From: Komagataeibacter xylinus | Lineage (GTDB): Bacteria; Pseudomonadota; Alphaproteobacteria; Acetobacterales; Acetobacteraceae | Reading direction: 5' to 3' | DNA length: 64,000 nucleotides | Assembly: GCF_009834365.1 (NCBI RefSeq) | Contig: NZ_CP041348.1 | Location: 1,112,501-1,176,500, forward strand | In this document: piece by piece, positions 15,840 to 25,464 of the stretch | Layout of the letters: each line of letters opens with the position of its first letter | How positions within the stretch are numbered: position 1 is the first letter of the stretch | Program-made: the position numbers and the translations under genes | Notes under the pieces: model-generated | What the model was told of the DNA's origin: nothing | Databases searched by the model: none | The model's input: only the letters and a program-made list of their open reading frames with translations

Positions 15840-18682
15840 TCGTCTTCTGTCGGGCGGCGCATAAGCACTTCACGGCGGCCCACATGGTTGGCCTCGCTGA
15901 CCAGCCCTTCCTTCTCCATCTGCTCGATGATCTTGGCCGCACGGTTATAGCCGATCGACAGATGGCGCTGGATGAAGGAGGTCGATGCCTTGCCCTCACG
16001 CGCCACCACTTCAACCGCCTGCGCAAACAGGCCATCTTCCTCAGCACCACCAGAAGGGGCAGCGAAGGGCTTGTCCGCGCTGTCCTCTTCCTGGGGCGAG
16101 ATGACATCATCATCATAGATCGGCTCGCCCTGCGTGCGCAGGAAGGCCACCACGGCCTCCACCTCCGCATCCGCCACGAACGGGCCGTGCACGCGCGTGA
16201 TCCGCCCGCCTGCCTGCATGAACAGCATGTCCCCTCGCCCCAGAAGCTGCTCGGCCCCCTGCTCGCCCAGAATGGTGCGGCTGTCGAACTTGCTGATGAC
16301 CTGAAACGAAATACGCGTGGGGAAGTTGGCCTTGATGGTGCCGGTAATCACATCGACCGAGGGGCGCTGGGTGGCAAGAATGAGATGGATGCCCGCCGCG
16401 CGCGCTTTTTGGGCCAGGCGTTGCAGCAGGGCCTCGATCTCCTTGCCCGCCACGATCATGAGATCGGCCATCTCATCAACCACGATGACAAGATAGGGCA
16501 GCGAATCAAGGGCAAGCTGCTGCTCCTCGAATGTCGGCTTGCCGGTTTCGGGGTCATAGCCGGTCTGCACGCGCCGGGTCACGATCTCGCCGCGCTCGCG
16601 GGCTTCGGTCACGCGCTCGTTGTAGCTGGCGATGTTACGCACCTGCAGGTGCGCCATGGCGCGGTAGCGGCGATCCATCTCGCGCACCGCCCATTTCATG
16701 GCCGCGACCGCCTTGGCCGGTTCCGTCACCACCGGGGTCATGAGATGGGGAATGCCCTCATAGATGGACAGTTCAAGGATCTTGGGGTCAATCAGGATCA
16801 GGCGGCACTGCTCGGGCGAGAGGCGGTAGAGCAGCGACAGGATCATGGAGTTCACCCCCACCGACTTGCCCGACCCCGTGGTGCCCGCAATCAGCAGGTG
16901 GGGCATGGCGGCAAGGTCGCTATAAACCGATTCACCCGCAATATCCTTGCCCAGCGCAAGGTTGAGCCGCGCGGGGGAATGCGCCCATCGAGGGTCCATG
17001 AGCAGTTCGGAGAAATAAACTGTCTCACGCCGGGAATTCGGCACCTCGATGCCAATCACGTTGCGCCCCGGCACGGTGGCAATGCGCACGCTGAGCACCG
17101 ACAGGGAGCGCGCCACGTCATCCGCCAGGCCAATCACGCGGGCGGCGCGGATGCCGGCTGCGGGCTGGAGTTCATACAGCGTGACCACCGGGCCTGCATG
17201 ATAGGCCACGATCGTGCCCTGCACCCCGTACTCGGACAGCACGGTCACAAGCTGGGCGGCGTTGGCCTTGAGCAGTTCCTCGGTCGGCTTGGTCGTGGAG
17301 GCTGGCGGCGGCGGTGTCAGCAGTGAAAGCGAGGGAAACTGCCACTGCGGCTGCTGCGGCGGCGTATAGCCCGACGTGGCGGAAGCCGCGGGCGCAGGTG
17401 CATCATACGCATCCGGGCGGGCAGGCGCCTCATCGGCGCGCGGGCCACCGGAGAAAAGGCGTGAAAAGAGGTTCGGGCGCGCCGGTTCCTCAACAGCGGG
17501 CGGCGTGCCCGGATGATCGGTGATGGGCGTGTTTTCGGGCGGTCCCGGCTCGTCATGCCATGGCGCGCGGTCAGATGCCGTGTCATTCCCCCCCACCAGC
17601 AACGGCTGCGGAATATCCTCATCCATGCCCGGCGGGTGCATCCAGTTGCTCTGCAACGACACCTGCGCCGGGCGGCCGCCTTCCAGCTTGCGGCTGCCGG
17701 GCAACGTCGGGCGCGCCGCATCCTCCGGCTTTGTGGTGGTGGCGGGCATGTTCTTAGCATCTGGCGCACGCAGGCTGCCTGCAGGGGCCGCATCGTTCAC
17801 CGGCATCAGGCCCGTGCCGGGGGCAGCGCCCGCCCGAACGAGGGGCCCGGTCTCAGCATGGGGCGCAGATGCGGTCAGGGCAGTATTGAAAAGCGGTTCG
17901 TCTTCATCCTCGATCAGCGCCGCCAGTGAGGATGGTGGCGCTGCGGCAGGGGCCGCCTGAGAAGCGGGAGAATGGGCCGGTGCCTGCGCCCCGCCCTGCC
18001 CTGCTTCGGGCCGCGCTGCCATGCGGCGCAGCCAGGCCACCAGCACCATGGGCTGGCGCAACCCGAACAGGAAACCGCGCCCCATGCCCCGCCATTCCGA
18101 CAGGGACAGGGCAAGTGCGAGCAGCACCAGCAGGGCGCCAAGCACAAGCCCCAGCACCCAGACAAGGAGCGGCCCACCATGCCCCACGAACACGATGGCA
18201 GCCTGAATCGACATATGCGCGACCGAAAGGCCCACTGCCCCGCCCAGCCCGGCCTGCGTGGGCCATTGTGGCGCGTGCAGTCCCGCCAGCAGCGGCAGGG
18301 CCGCGACATCGGCTGCAATGACCGGCAGGGCGCATAGCAGGGCAATGAGACGCAGAAGCGCCGATACCAGCCCATGGTGGCGGATCAGGCGCCAGCCCCA
18401 CGCCATGAGGCAGAAAATGGCCAGTGTGCCCACGATCCCGAAATTCTGGAGCATGAAATCGGCCATATAGGCGCCGGGCCGCCCGAGCAGGTTGCCCGGC
18501 GGCTGCGCGCTCGACGTATTGGCGGAGGGATCGCGCGGATCATAACTCCATAACGCAATGGCGAGACACAGCGCCAGAATCCACAATCCCACGCCACCGG
18601 CTTCGGCCAACCGTTCGCGCAGGCGCGAACGGGCCGGGCCAGAGGAAAGTGATTCAGGAAAAAAACGGCTGAAGATCGCCAA
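15836..18682 (-). CDS. ftsK: DNA translocase FtsK
   Basis: The 948-residue protein has an N-terminal membrane domain of about four helices (roughly residues 25-220), a Pro/Ala-rich linker to about residue 440 and a SpoIIIE-type motor. The Walker A motif GTTGSGKS has its Lys at about residue 606; Walker B is LVIVVDEMADL. The C-terminal gamma winged helix (RHLSIGYNRAAKIIEQMEKEGLV) reads KOPS-like polarity sequences. It is membrane-anchored at the septum and pumps chromosome termini to the dif site. Length and domain order are normal. Confidence 0.95.
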   Translation of the reverse strand: MAIFSRFFPESLSSGPARSRLRERLAEAGGVGLWILALCLAIALWSYDPRDPSANTSSAQPPGNLLGRPGAYMADFMLQNFGIVGTLAIFCLMAWGWRLIRHHGLVSALLRLIALLCALPVIAADVAALPLLAGLHAPQWPTQAGLGGAVGLSVAHMSIQAAIVFVGHGGPLLVWVLGLVLGALLVLLALALSLSEWRGMGRGFLFGLRQPMVLVAWLRRMAARPEAGQGGAQAPAHSPASQAAPAAAPPSSLAALIEDEDEPLFNTALTASAPHAETGPLVRAGAAPGTGLMPVNDAAPAGSLRAPDAKNMPATTTKPEDAARPTLPGSRKLEGGRPAQVSLQSNWMHPPGMDEDIPQPLLVGGNDTASDRAPWHDEPGPPENTPITDHPGTPPAVEEPARPNLFSRLFSGGPRADEAPARPDAYDAPAPAASATSGYTPPQQPQWQFPSLSLLTPPPPASTTKPTEELLKANAAQLVTVLSEYGVQGTIVAYHAGPVVTLYELQPAAGIRAARVIGLADDVARSLSVLSVRIATVPGRNVIGIEVPNSRRETVYFSELLMDPRWAHSPARLNLALGKDIAGESVYSDLAAMPHLLIAGTTGSGKSVGVNSMILSLLYRLSPEQCRLILIDPKILELSIYEGIPHLMTPVVTEPAKAVAAMKWAVREMDRRYRAMAHLQVRNIASYNERVTEARERGEIVTRRVQTGYDPETGKPTFEEQQLALDSLPYLVIVVDEMADLMIVAGKEIEALLQRLAQKARAAGIHLILATQRPSVDVITGTIKANFPTRISFQVISKFDSRTILGEQGAEQLLGRGDMLFMQAGGRITRVHGPFVADAEVEAVVAFLRTQGEPIYDDDVISPQEEDSADKPFAAPSGGAEEDGLFAQAVEVVAREGKASTSFIQRHLSIGYNRAAKIIEQMEKEGLVSEANHVGRREVLMRRPTEDE

Positions 18683-18837
18683 AAATCCACATCCCGATCA
18701 TAAGGTCCGCCTGCGGGGACCAAAAGCACGAGGGAGATGACCTTGCATGCCGCGCCTGCCATTCCCGCCAAACGAAACAACTATAACCCTGTCCACACGA
18801 CAGAAAGAAGGCCGACAGGATAAAATACGGCGATGAA

Positions 18838-19413
18838 TCACCCGTTATCATCCGCCCCATGCCGCCAGGCATACAGGCAGGCCGCTCCATGCCGCCGCTC
18901 GAGCAGCAGATGCTGCGCCGCCACAGGGGGTGCTTCTGCCGCAGCTGTCTCGACCACGATGAGGGTGCCAGCGTGCAGCCAGCCACCCCGTTCCAGCACG
19001 GCCAGCGCCCGGCTGGGCAGGTCGTGATTATACGGGGGATCGAGAAAAACCAGATCGGCGGATGCGGCAGTACCACGCGGCGGCAGGCGCAGCATGTCGC
19101 AGGCACGAATCGTGGCGCGGTCCTGCAGGCCACAGCCGTGCACATTCTCGCGCAGGCACCGCAGGGCCGCGCGGTTCTGCTCGACAAACAGCGCAGATGC
19201 CGCCCCGCGTGAAAGGGCCTCGAGCCCCAGCGCACCGGTTCCGGCAAACCCGTCGAGCACGTGCGCGCCGCGCAAACGGTCCGCCCCGGCCCATGGCGCA
19301 TGCATCAGCGTATCGAACAGGGCCTGGCGCACCCGGTCCGCCGTGGGGCGCGTGACCTGTCCCGGCGGGGCCAGCAGGGTGCGGCCCCTGCATTCACCTG
19401 CGATGATCCGCAT
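18838..19413 (-). CDS. rsmD: 16S rRNA (guanine-966-N2)-methyltransferase
   Basis: The 191-residue protein begins MRIIAGECRGRTLLAPPG, the typical RsmD start (RII-G--RGR-L--P). The SAM-binding motif I is LDGFAGTGALGLEALSRGA, and the catalytic motif IV is FLDPPY. It methylates G966 of 16S rRNA. The start codon abuts the RluB-type gene stop, so the two form one unit. Confidence 0.93.
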   Translation of the reverse strand: MRIIAGECRGRTLLAPPGQVTRPTADRVRQALFDTLMHAPWAGADRLRGAHVLDGFAGTGALGLEALSRGAASALFVEQNRAALRCLRENVHGCGLQDRATIRACDMLRLPPRGTAASADLVFLDPPYNHDLPSRALAVLERGGWLHAGTLIVVETAAAEAPPVAAQHLLLERRHGAACLYAWRHGADDNG

Positions 19414-20189
19414 CAGGCCCCGCGCGGGGTCTTGCCGCCCGCAAGGCCTGCTATCTGCTCACGGATGACCTTGCCGGTCACTTCCTCAAGCTCGCCCCGC
19501 TTGAGCGTGCCAAGCTGGAATGGCCCGTAGGAGGTGCGGATCAGGCGGCTGACATGCAGGTTCAGCCCTTGCATCACCTTACGGATCTCGCGGTTCTTGC
19601 CTTCACGCAGCGAGACGGTCAGCCAGGCATTGTCGCCCTTGACGGAATCAAGCTGCGCCTCGATCGGGCCATAACGCACGCCCTCGAACTCGCTGCCCCT
19701 GATCAGGGAGGCCAGCGCGCGCTCATCAACCACCCCAAACACGCGCACACGGTAACGCCTGATCCAGCCATTGCTGGGCAGTTCCAGCCTGCGTGCGAGT
19801 GCACCATCATTGGTGAGCAGCAGCAGCCCCTCGCTGTTCAGGTCAAGACGGCCCACGCTGATGACGCGCGGCATGCCCGGCGGCAGGGAGTCGAACACGG
19901 TGGGGCGGTCCTCGGGGTCGCGATGGGTCGTGACCAGCCCGTCGGGCTTATGGTAGCGCCACAGCCGCGTGCGGTCGGGCGCGCCGACCACCTTCTGCTC
20001 GACCTGAACGATATCGCCTTCATCGACAAAAGTGGCCGGATGGGTGACCGGCGCGCCATTGAGCTGCACCTTGCCCTCGGCAATCAGGCGCTCGGCATCG
20101 CGCCTGCTGCACACGCCCGAACGGGCCAGCCATTTGGCAATACGGTCACCACGCGCGGAGGGGGCTTGGGTGGAATGGTCCTGTGTCAT
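19413..20189 (-). CDS. RluB/RsuA-family pseudouridine synthase
   Basis: The 258-residue protein has an N-terminal S4 RNA-binding domain (RIAKWLARSGVCSRRDAERLI) and the catalytic motif VGRLDLNSEGLLLLTNDG. GKNREIRKVMQGLNL matches the RsuA/RluB/RluE signature. RluB modifies U2605 of 23S rRNA in Escherichia coli; the exact member is not certain. The ATG at 20189 overlaps the preceding amidotransferase stop as ATGA. An upstream in-frame extension is rejected. Confidence 0.9.
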   Translation of the reverse strand: MTQDHSTQAPSARGDRIAKWLARSGVCSRRDAERLIAEGKVQLNGAPVTHPATFVDEGDIVQVEQKVVGAPDRTRLWRYHKPDGLVTTHRDPEDRPTVFDSLPPGMPRVISVGRLDLNSEGLLLLTNDGALARRLELPSNGWIRRYRVRVFGVVDERALASLIRGSEFEGVRYGPIEAQLDSVKGDNAWLTVSLREGKNREIRKVMQGLNLHVSRLIRTSYGPFQLGTLKRGELEEVTGKVIREQIAGLAGGKTPRGA

Positions 20190-20923
20190 GTTCCTGTCTG
20201 CCTCGCAGCGTCGATCAACCCTTCGAACAGAAGACGGTCTCCTGCCGATATGCCAAATTCGGGGTGCCACTGCACCCCTATACAGAACGGATGGCCGGGA
20301 AGCTCAATAGCCTCGACCACGCCATCGGGCGCCGTGGCGCAGATCACCCCGCGCCCGGCATCCGCCACCGCCTGGTGGTGCGATGAATTGACGGCCAGCA
20401 CCTCCTGCCCCACCAGGCGCGCAAGCTGCGTGCCGGGGGTTACATGCACTACATGCCCCGCCTCATCACGCGGGTTGGGCTGTTCATGCGCGAGAGCGGC
20501 GGGATAGGTGTCGGGAATATGCTGCACCAGCCGCCCACCGAGCAGCACGGCGAGCAACTGCATGCCACCGCAGATGCCCATTACCGGTCGCCCCAGAGCC
20601 AGCCCCTCGCTGAGCAGCGCCATTTCCGCTGCCGTGCGGCGCGGCTTGGTCTGCACGGTCGCATGCGGCGGCTCATCGCCATACAGATCGGGCGGCACGT
20701 CAAAAGCCCCACCGGTGACCACCAGCCCATCGAGCCGGGCCACCATCTGCGCCGCCTGTGCCGTATCATGCCCCAGCGCTACCGGCAGGCCGCCACAGGC
20801 GGAAATCATGTCCATGTAATTCTGGCGCAGCGCATACCACGCAAAGCGGGAATAACCGCCCGTGGTGGAAGGTGGCTCGCTATCGAGCGTGATACCGATC
20901 AGGGGAGCGCGTGAAGGGGTCAT
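20186..20923 (-). CDS. Class I glutamine amidotransferase-like hydrolase (PuuD-like)
   Basis: The 245-residue protein has GICGGMQLLAVLLGG with the nucleophilic Cys, and a late VQWHPEF carrying the His and Glu of the class I triad. GLVVTGGAFDVPPDLYGDE matches the peptidase C26 family of gamma-glutamyl-gamma-aminobutyrate hydrolases. In bacteria these act in polyamine or glutamyl-amide breakdown, but the substrate here is not known. It is coupled to the RluB-type gene through an ATGA overlap. Confidence 0.85.
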   Translation of the reverse strand: MTPSRAPLIGITLDSEPPSTTGGYSRFAWYALRQNYMDMISACGGLPVALGHDTAQAAQMVARLDGLVVTGGAFDVPPDLYGDEPPHATVQTKPRRTAAEMALLSEGLALGRPVMGICGGMQLLAVLLGGRLVQHIPDTYPAALAHEQPNPRDEAGHVVHVTPGTQLARLVGQEVLAVNSSHHQAVADAGRGVICATAPDGVVEAIELPGHPFCIGVQWHPEFGISAGDRLLFEGLIDAARQTGT

Positions 20924-21021
20924 GGCACTGACCTGGCAGGACGGGCTGGCGGGCGGAACGGAGTCATCATGCTGTTCCCCCTTCTGTGCTGCTGCAAGAG
21001 TGCCACGCTACGTGCATGATA

Positions 21022-21056
21022 CAAAAAATCCCCACCGGCAAAGCCTTGATGGGGAC
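21022..21056 (-). terminator. Rho-independent terminator after tRNA-Lys
   Basis: On the minus strand TCCCCAT and a complementary GGTGGGGA form a stem followed by TTTTTT. It lies 24 bases past the tRNA 3' end. Confidence 0.75.
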
Positions 21057-21079
21057 TTATGTAATCTTATTAAACCCTA

Positions 21080-21155
<76 letters not shown>

Positions 21156-21195
21156 ACAGGGTTACCCTCTCGGGTGAGAGGGCTTCTAGCAGTCA

Positions 21196-21221
21196 CCCCA
21201 TTGGCTGGCAAGGGGTTTTTT
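21196..21221 (+). terminator. Terminator-like hairpin between tRNA-Lys and parB
   Basis: CCCC and GGGG flank a 12 base loop and are followed by TTTTTT on the plus strand. No plus-strand gene lies nearby, so its role is unclear. A second hairpin (CCCTCTC, GGGT, GAGAGGG) lies at 21165-21182, just upstream of the tRNA. Confidence 0.3.
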
Positions 21222-21238
21222 GAATTTTTTTATATTCC

Positions 21239-22138
21239 CTAGCGCTGGAGCAACCGCAGCAGCCCATCAAACTGCTCGAGCGAGCGGTAATCGATCTTCA
21301 CACTCCCGCCCTTGCCATCAAAGCTGATCTGCACTTTCAGGCCCAGCCTTGTGGCAAGATCACGCTCAAGGGCGGCGATCTCGGGGTTGCGGGCGGCTTT
21401 CTCCCCCTTCTCACGTGCAGTAGTGGCCTTGCGCTCGTGCTGCCTGGCCAAGGCCTCGGTCTGGCGCACGTTCAGCCCCTGCGCCAGCACCACCTTCAGC
21501 GCCGCCACCGGATCGGCATGCGCCAGCAGGGCCCGGGCATGACCTGCGGAAAGACTTTGATGACGCACCGCATCACGCACGGGCGGCGGCAGTTGCAGCA
21601 GGCGGACCATATTGGCCACATGCGGGCGCGACTTGCCAATGGCGCTGGCCAGTTCATCCTGCGTCAGTTCGTAGTCATCAAGCAGGCGCTGGAGGCCCTC
21701 GGCTTCCTCGATGGCGTTGAGATCGGCGCGCTGGAGATTTTCCACCAGAGCCGCGGCCATGGCATCGCCATCATCGAGCGGGCGGATATGCACCGGCACG
21801 TCATGCAGCCCCGCAATCTGCGAAGCCCGCCACCGGCGCTCACCCGCAATGATCTGGTAAGTGCCCGGACGCTGCGGATGGGGGCGGACCAGAATGGGCT
21901 GCAAAATACCGCGCACGCGGATGGAACTGGCCAGTTCATCGAGCGCGCCCGGTTCCATCTGCTGGCGCGGCTGGAAGGGACTGGGCTCCAGCACATCGAC
22001 CGGCAGGCTGGAAATGGCTTCCGGGGCCTTGCGCCCCTCGACCGCAGGGGCCGCGGGCAATGCATTGACCTGCTCGCCCAGTAGCGCTGCAAGCCCACGG
22101 CCCAGGCGGGGGCGACCCGCTTCCTTCTTGGTTTTCAC
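21239..22138 (-). CDS. parB: Chromosome-partitioning protein ParB
   Basis: The 299-residue protein begins with the basic segment RPRLGRGLAALLG seen in chromosomal ParB. The CTPase/N-terminal domain holds QPRQQ, GILQPILVRP and GERRWRAS (the GERR motif binds CTP). The helix-turn-helix is TQDELASAIGKSRPHVANMVRLL. A C-terminal dimerisation domain ends the protein. It loads on parS sites and spreads as a clamp; two perfect parS sites lie nearby at 23531 and 25871. The parB start overlaps the parA stop by four bases. Confidence 0.96.
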   Translation of the reverse strand: MKTKKEAGRPRLGRGLAALLGEQVNALPAAPAVEGRKAPEAISSLPVDVLEPSPFQPRQQMEPGALDELASSIRVRGILQPILVRPHPQRPGTYQIIAGERRWRASQIAGLHDVPVHIRPLDDGDAMAAALVENLQRADLNAIEEAEGLQRLLDDYELTQDELASAIGKSRPHVANMVRLLQLPPPVRDAVRHQSLSAGHARALLAHADPVAALKVVLAQGLNVRQTEALARQHERKATTAREKGEKAARNPEIAALERDLATRLGLKVQISFDGKGGSVKIDYRSLEQFDGLLRLLQR

Positions 22139-22962
22139 GCGCGTGCCTTCCCTTTATGACCAGCCGCCAAGCCAAGGCGCCCTGCCAGTTCGGTTGCCAG
22201 CGCCTGATAGGCCTGACTGCCCGAGGAGCGCTGGTCGTAATTCATGACCGGCTGCCCGTGGCTCTGCGCCTCGGAGATACGGATATTGCGGGGAATGAGG
22301 GTTTCCATCACCTTGTCGCCAAAGAAGCTGCGGGCATCATCGGCTACGAGTTCCGACAGGTTGTTACGCCGATCATACATGGTCAGCACGATGCCATCGA
22401 GTTTGAGCGCCGGGTTGAGCCCCTTGCTTACGCTATTGACGGTGCGCACCAGCTGGCTGATGCCTTCGAGCGCAAAAAATTCGCATTGCAGCGGCACGAG
22501 CACCGACTGCGCTGCCACCAGCGCGTTGAGCGTGAGCAGGCCAAGGCTGGGCGGGCAATCAATCAGCACAACGTCATAATCGCTGCCAATCTGGGCCAGG
22601 GCCTCACGCAGGCGGTATTCGCGCCCTTCCGCCATGACCAGCTCAAGCTCGGCACCAGCCAGTTCAGTATCCGCCGCAATCAGCGACAGGCCAGGCACGG
22701 CGCTGGCCTGCACCACGCCTGCAGCGCGCCCGCCATCTTCCAGCATGGCATAGGTGCCGCTGCTGCGGGCATCATACCCCACGCCCAGACCGGTCGAGGC
22801 ATTGCCCTGCGGGTCGAGATCGACCAGCAGCACTTTCAGCCCCGAGGTGGCCAGCGCGGCCGCCACGTTGATGGCGGTGGTTGTCTTGCCTACGCCGCCC
22901 TTCTGGTTGGCCAGCGCGATAATGCGGGGGGAAGACGCTGACCGGCTTCCCGTATCATTCAT
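22135..22962 (-). CDS. parA: Chromosome-partitioning ATPase ParA
   Basis: The 275-residue protein has the deviant Walker A motif [19 protein letters not shown] near the N-terminus, Walker A' [15 protein letters not shown] and Walker [18 protein letters not shown], all typical of chromosomal ParA/Soj. It forms ATP-dependent gradients on the nucleoid that move ParB-parS complexes. The ATG at 22962 (MNDTGSRS) is chosen; an in-frame GTG at 22980 would overlap rsmG by 26 bases. Confidence 0.95.
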   Translation of the reverse strand: MNDTGSRSASSPRIIALANQKGGVGKTTTAINVAAALATSGLKVLLVDLDPQGNASTGLGVGYDARSSGTYAMLEDGGRAAGVVQASAVPGLSLIAADTELAGAELELVMAEGREYRLREALAQIGSDYDVVLIDCPPSLGLLTLNALVAAQSVLVPLQCEFFALEGISQLVRTVNSVSKGLNPALKLDGIVLTMYDRRNNLSELVADDARSFFGDKVMETLIPRNIRISEAQSHGQPVMNYDQRSSGSQAYQALATELAGRLGLAAGHKGKARA

Positions 22963-23581
22963 TGTTATGGTCTCTGACACGCCTGATATCGCTCAATTCT
23001 AGAATCACACCATCCGTATTGGTACGGCTTGGAATCCGGGTTGTCGCCATGTGCCAACCGGCACGGGCCATCGTCAATTCTTCCTCTGCGTTGCGTCCTT
23101 TCAGAAACAGGCAGATACCATCAGGCTGCAGGAACCGCGCACCCCATTCCAGCAGGCGCGACAGGGGAGCAAGGGCCCGGGCCGTCACCACCTGCGCGGG
23201 AGGTACATCAACCACTTCCAGCCGCTGCGCGCAGACCCGCACCTTCACCCCCGCCACCCGTGCCGCCTCACGCAGGAATGCAGCCTTGCGCTGGTCGGAT
23301 TCAACCAGCGTCACGTTCGCATCGGTCGCGCACGCGATGACCAGACCGGGGAATCCTCCGCCCGAGCCCATATCAACCAGATCCACGCCGCCAGACGGAA
23401 TCAGGCTGGCAAGCTGCAGGCTGTCGCCGATATGGCGTGACCACAGATGCGGCAGGTCATGCGGGGAGACAAGGTTGATGCGCGCATTCCAGCGCAGCAG
23501 CAGGTCGGCATACCGCTCCAGCCGTTCGCGTGTTTCACGTGAAACATCGGCCAGCACTGCCATGGAATCACCCTGCGCCAT
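22955..23581 (-). CDS. rsmG: 16S rRNA (guanine-527-N7)-methyltransferase
   Basis: The 208-residue protein has [16 protein letters not shown] as SAM motif I and [15 protein letters not shown] and [15 protein letters not shown] as GidB-family signatures. It methylates G527 of 16S rRNA. Its N-terminal codons for [10 protein letters not shown] contain a perfect parS site (23531-23546). The start abuts the mnmG stop, within the classical mnmE-mnmG-rsmG-parA-parB run. Confidence 0.95.
   Translation of the reverse strand: MAQGDSMAVLADVSRETRERLERYADLLLRWNARINLVSPHDLPHLWSRHIGDSLQLASLIPSGGVDLVDMGSGGGFPGLVIACATDANVTLVESDQRKAAFLREAARVAGVKVRVCAQRLEVVDVPPAQVVTARALAPLSRLLEWGARFLQPDGICLFLKGRNAEEELTMARAGWHMATTRIPSRTNTDGVILELSDIRRVRDHNNE
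23531..23546. promoter_or_regulatory. parS: parS centromere site inside rsmG
   Basis: The 16 bp palindrome TGTTTCACGTGAAACA is a perfect match to the consensus parS site bound by chromosomal ParB. It lies within the rsmG coding region, about 1.4 kb from parB. Confidence 0.93.
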
Positions 23582-25455
23582 CAGGCCGCGACCTGACGCT
23601 GGCGGATATGCGCCAGCAACGCCACAAGGGCCGAAGGCGTAATGCCGGGAATACGCTGGGCCGCGCCAAAGGTCACGGGCCGCACGCGAGCAAGGCGCTC
23701 CTGCATCTCGCTGCTCAGCCCACCAACCTGCGCATAGTCGAGGTCAGGCGGCAGGGTGATGCGGCCTTCGGTGGCAAGCTGGCGAATCTCGCGATCCTGC
23801 CGGGTAATGTAGCCGCTATAGCGGGCCTCGGTGGCCAGATGACGGGCCACGCGAGGCGGCAGGCCAGCAAACCACGGGGCGATGGTGGCAATCATGGCAG
23901 GTGTTGCATCGGTCGCCAGCACATCAAGCAGCGAACGCGCGCGCCCATCGGCCGAGACACTGATCCCTGCCCTGCGCAGAAGCTCCGGTGCATAGGTTTC
24001 CTGCCCGGCCCGATGAGTGGCGGCATCAATGGCCGCCTGCTCTGCCTCGAAACGCGCGGCGCGTGGTGGTGCAACACACCCCCATTCCATGCCGCGTGGC
24101 GTCAGGCGCAGGTCAGCGTTATCAGCCCGCAGGGTCAGCCTGTATTCCGCGCGTGAGGTAAACATGCGGTATGGCTCGGACACGCCCTGCGTGGTCAGAT
24201 CATCAATCATGACCCCAATATAGGCATCGCCGCGCTCCAGCGTTACCCCCGCTTCACCCGCCGCATGCCGGGCTGCGTTGATGCCCGCAATCAGGCCCTG
24301 CGCTCCGGCCTCTTCATAGCCCGTCGTGCCATTGACCTGACCTGCCAGGAACAGACCGGGCAGGCTTTTGAGTTCCAGCGTGGGGGCGAGTTCGCGCGGG
24401 TCAACATAGTCGTATTCCACGGCGTAGCCCGGCCGCACGATGCGGCAGTGTTCCAGCCCCGGAATGCTTTGCAGCATTTCAAGCTGCACATGGGCAGGCA
24501 GGCTGGTGGAAATACCATTGGGATAGACCAGCCCGCCATCAGGGTTGCCGGGCAGGCCTTCGGGCTCAAGGAAGATCTGGTGCGAGTCCTTTTGCGCGAA
24601 CCGTACCACCTTGTCCTCGATGGAGGGGCAGTAGCGCGGTCCCCGCCCCGAGATCGCGCCGCCATACAACGCCGAAAGATGCAGGTTCTCGCGAATGATC
24701 TCATGCGTGCGCGGCGTGGTGGCCGTGATGCGGCACGAGACCATGGGGTTGGTGATGCCGTCCGTCATGCGGCTGAAGGGTTCAGGTTCGGCATCGCCCC
24801 GGTCTTCGGGCAGGCTATCCCAGTCGATGCTGTCGCGCGCGATGCGGGCGGGCGTTCCGGTCTTGAGGCGCCCCATGCGCAGGCCGAGTGCAGCCAGACG
24901 TTCGCCCAGCGCATTGGCGGGCCGGTCCCCCACCCTGCCCGCCGGTTCGCTGTCATGCCCGACATGGATGGTGCCGCGCAGGAAAGTGCCGGTGGCCAGC
25001 ACGACAGCACCGGCGGCAAACACCCGGCCATCCTCGCACACAATGCCGCCTACGCAGCCCTGCGCATCGAGCAGCACGTCGCCCGCAGCACCCTCAACAA
25101 TCTCCAGCCCTTCGGTCTGGTCAAGCAGGTCCTGTATGGCCTGCCGGTACAGCGTGCGGTCTGCCTGGGCGCGCGGACCATGCACCGCTGGCCCCTTGGA
25201 GCGATTGAGCAGCTTGAAGTGAATCCCGGCCCGATCGGCGGCGATGCCCATCAACCCGTCCAGCGCATCGATCTCGCGCACCAGATGCCCCTTGCCGATG
25301 CCACCGATCGCCGGGTTGCACGACATGATGCCCACCGTATCGCGCCGGTGCGTGAGCAGCAAGGTACGCGCGCCCGTACGCGCGGCGGCCGCGGCGGCTT
25401 CACACCCCGCATGCCCCCCACCGACGACAATCACATCATAGGCCCGATCCATCAC
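23581..25455 (-). CDS. mnmG: tRNA uridine-5-carboxymethylaminomethyl modification enzyme MnmG
   Basis: The 624-residue flavoprotein starts with the FAD-binding motif [43 protein letters not shown] and [11 protein letters not shown] are MnmG signatures, and the C-terminal helical domain binds MnmE and tRNA. With MnmE it installs the cmnm5 group on U34 of several tRNAs. It is directly downstream of mnmE with a 9 base gap. Confidence 0.96.
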   Translation of the reverse strand: MMDRAYDVIVVGGGHAGCEAAAAAARTGARTLLLTHRRDTVGIMSCNPAIGGIGKGHLVREIDALDGLMGIAADRAGIHFKLLNRSKGPAVHGPRAQADRTLYRQAIQDLLDQTEGLEIVEGAAGDVLLDAQGCVGGIVCEDGRVFAAGAVVLATGTFLRGTIHVGHDSEPAGRVGDRPANALGERLAALGLRMGRLKTGTPARIARDSIDWDSLPEDRGDAEPEPFSRMTDGITNPMVSCRITATTPRTHEIIRENLHLSALYGGAISGRGPRYCPSIEDKVVRFAQKDSHQIFLEPEGLPGNPDGGLVYPNGISTSLPAHVQLEMLQSIPGLEHCRIVRPGYAVEYDYVDPRELAPTLELKSLPGLFLAGQVNGTTGYEEAGAQGLIAGINAARHAAGEAGVTLERGDAYIGVMIDDLTTQGVSEPYRMFTSRAEYRLTLRADNADLRLTPRGMEWGCVAPPRAARFEAEQAAIDAATHRAGQETYAPELLRRAGISVSADGRARSLLDVLATDATPAMIATIAPWFAGLPPRVARHLATEARYSGYITRQDREIRQLATEGRITLPPDLDYAQVGGLSSEMQERLARVRPVTFGAAQRIPGITPSALVALLAHIRQRQVAA

Positions 25456-25464
25456 CCCTTGCTC

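Noticed and set aside
15812..17326. 504-codon plus-strand open frame opposite ftsK
   Set aside because: Antisense shadow of ftsK with biased His/Arg composition.
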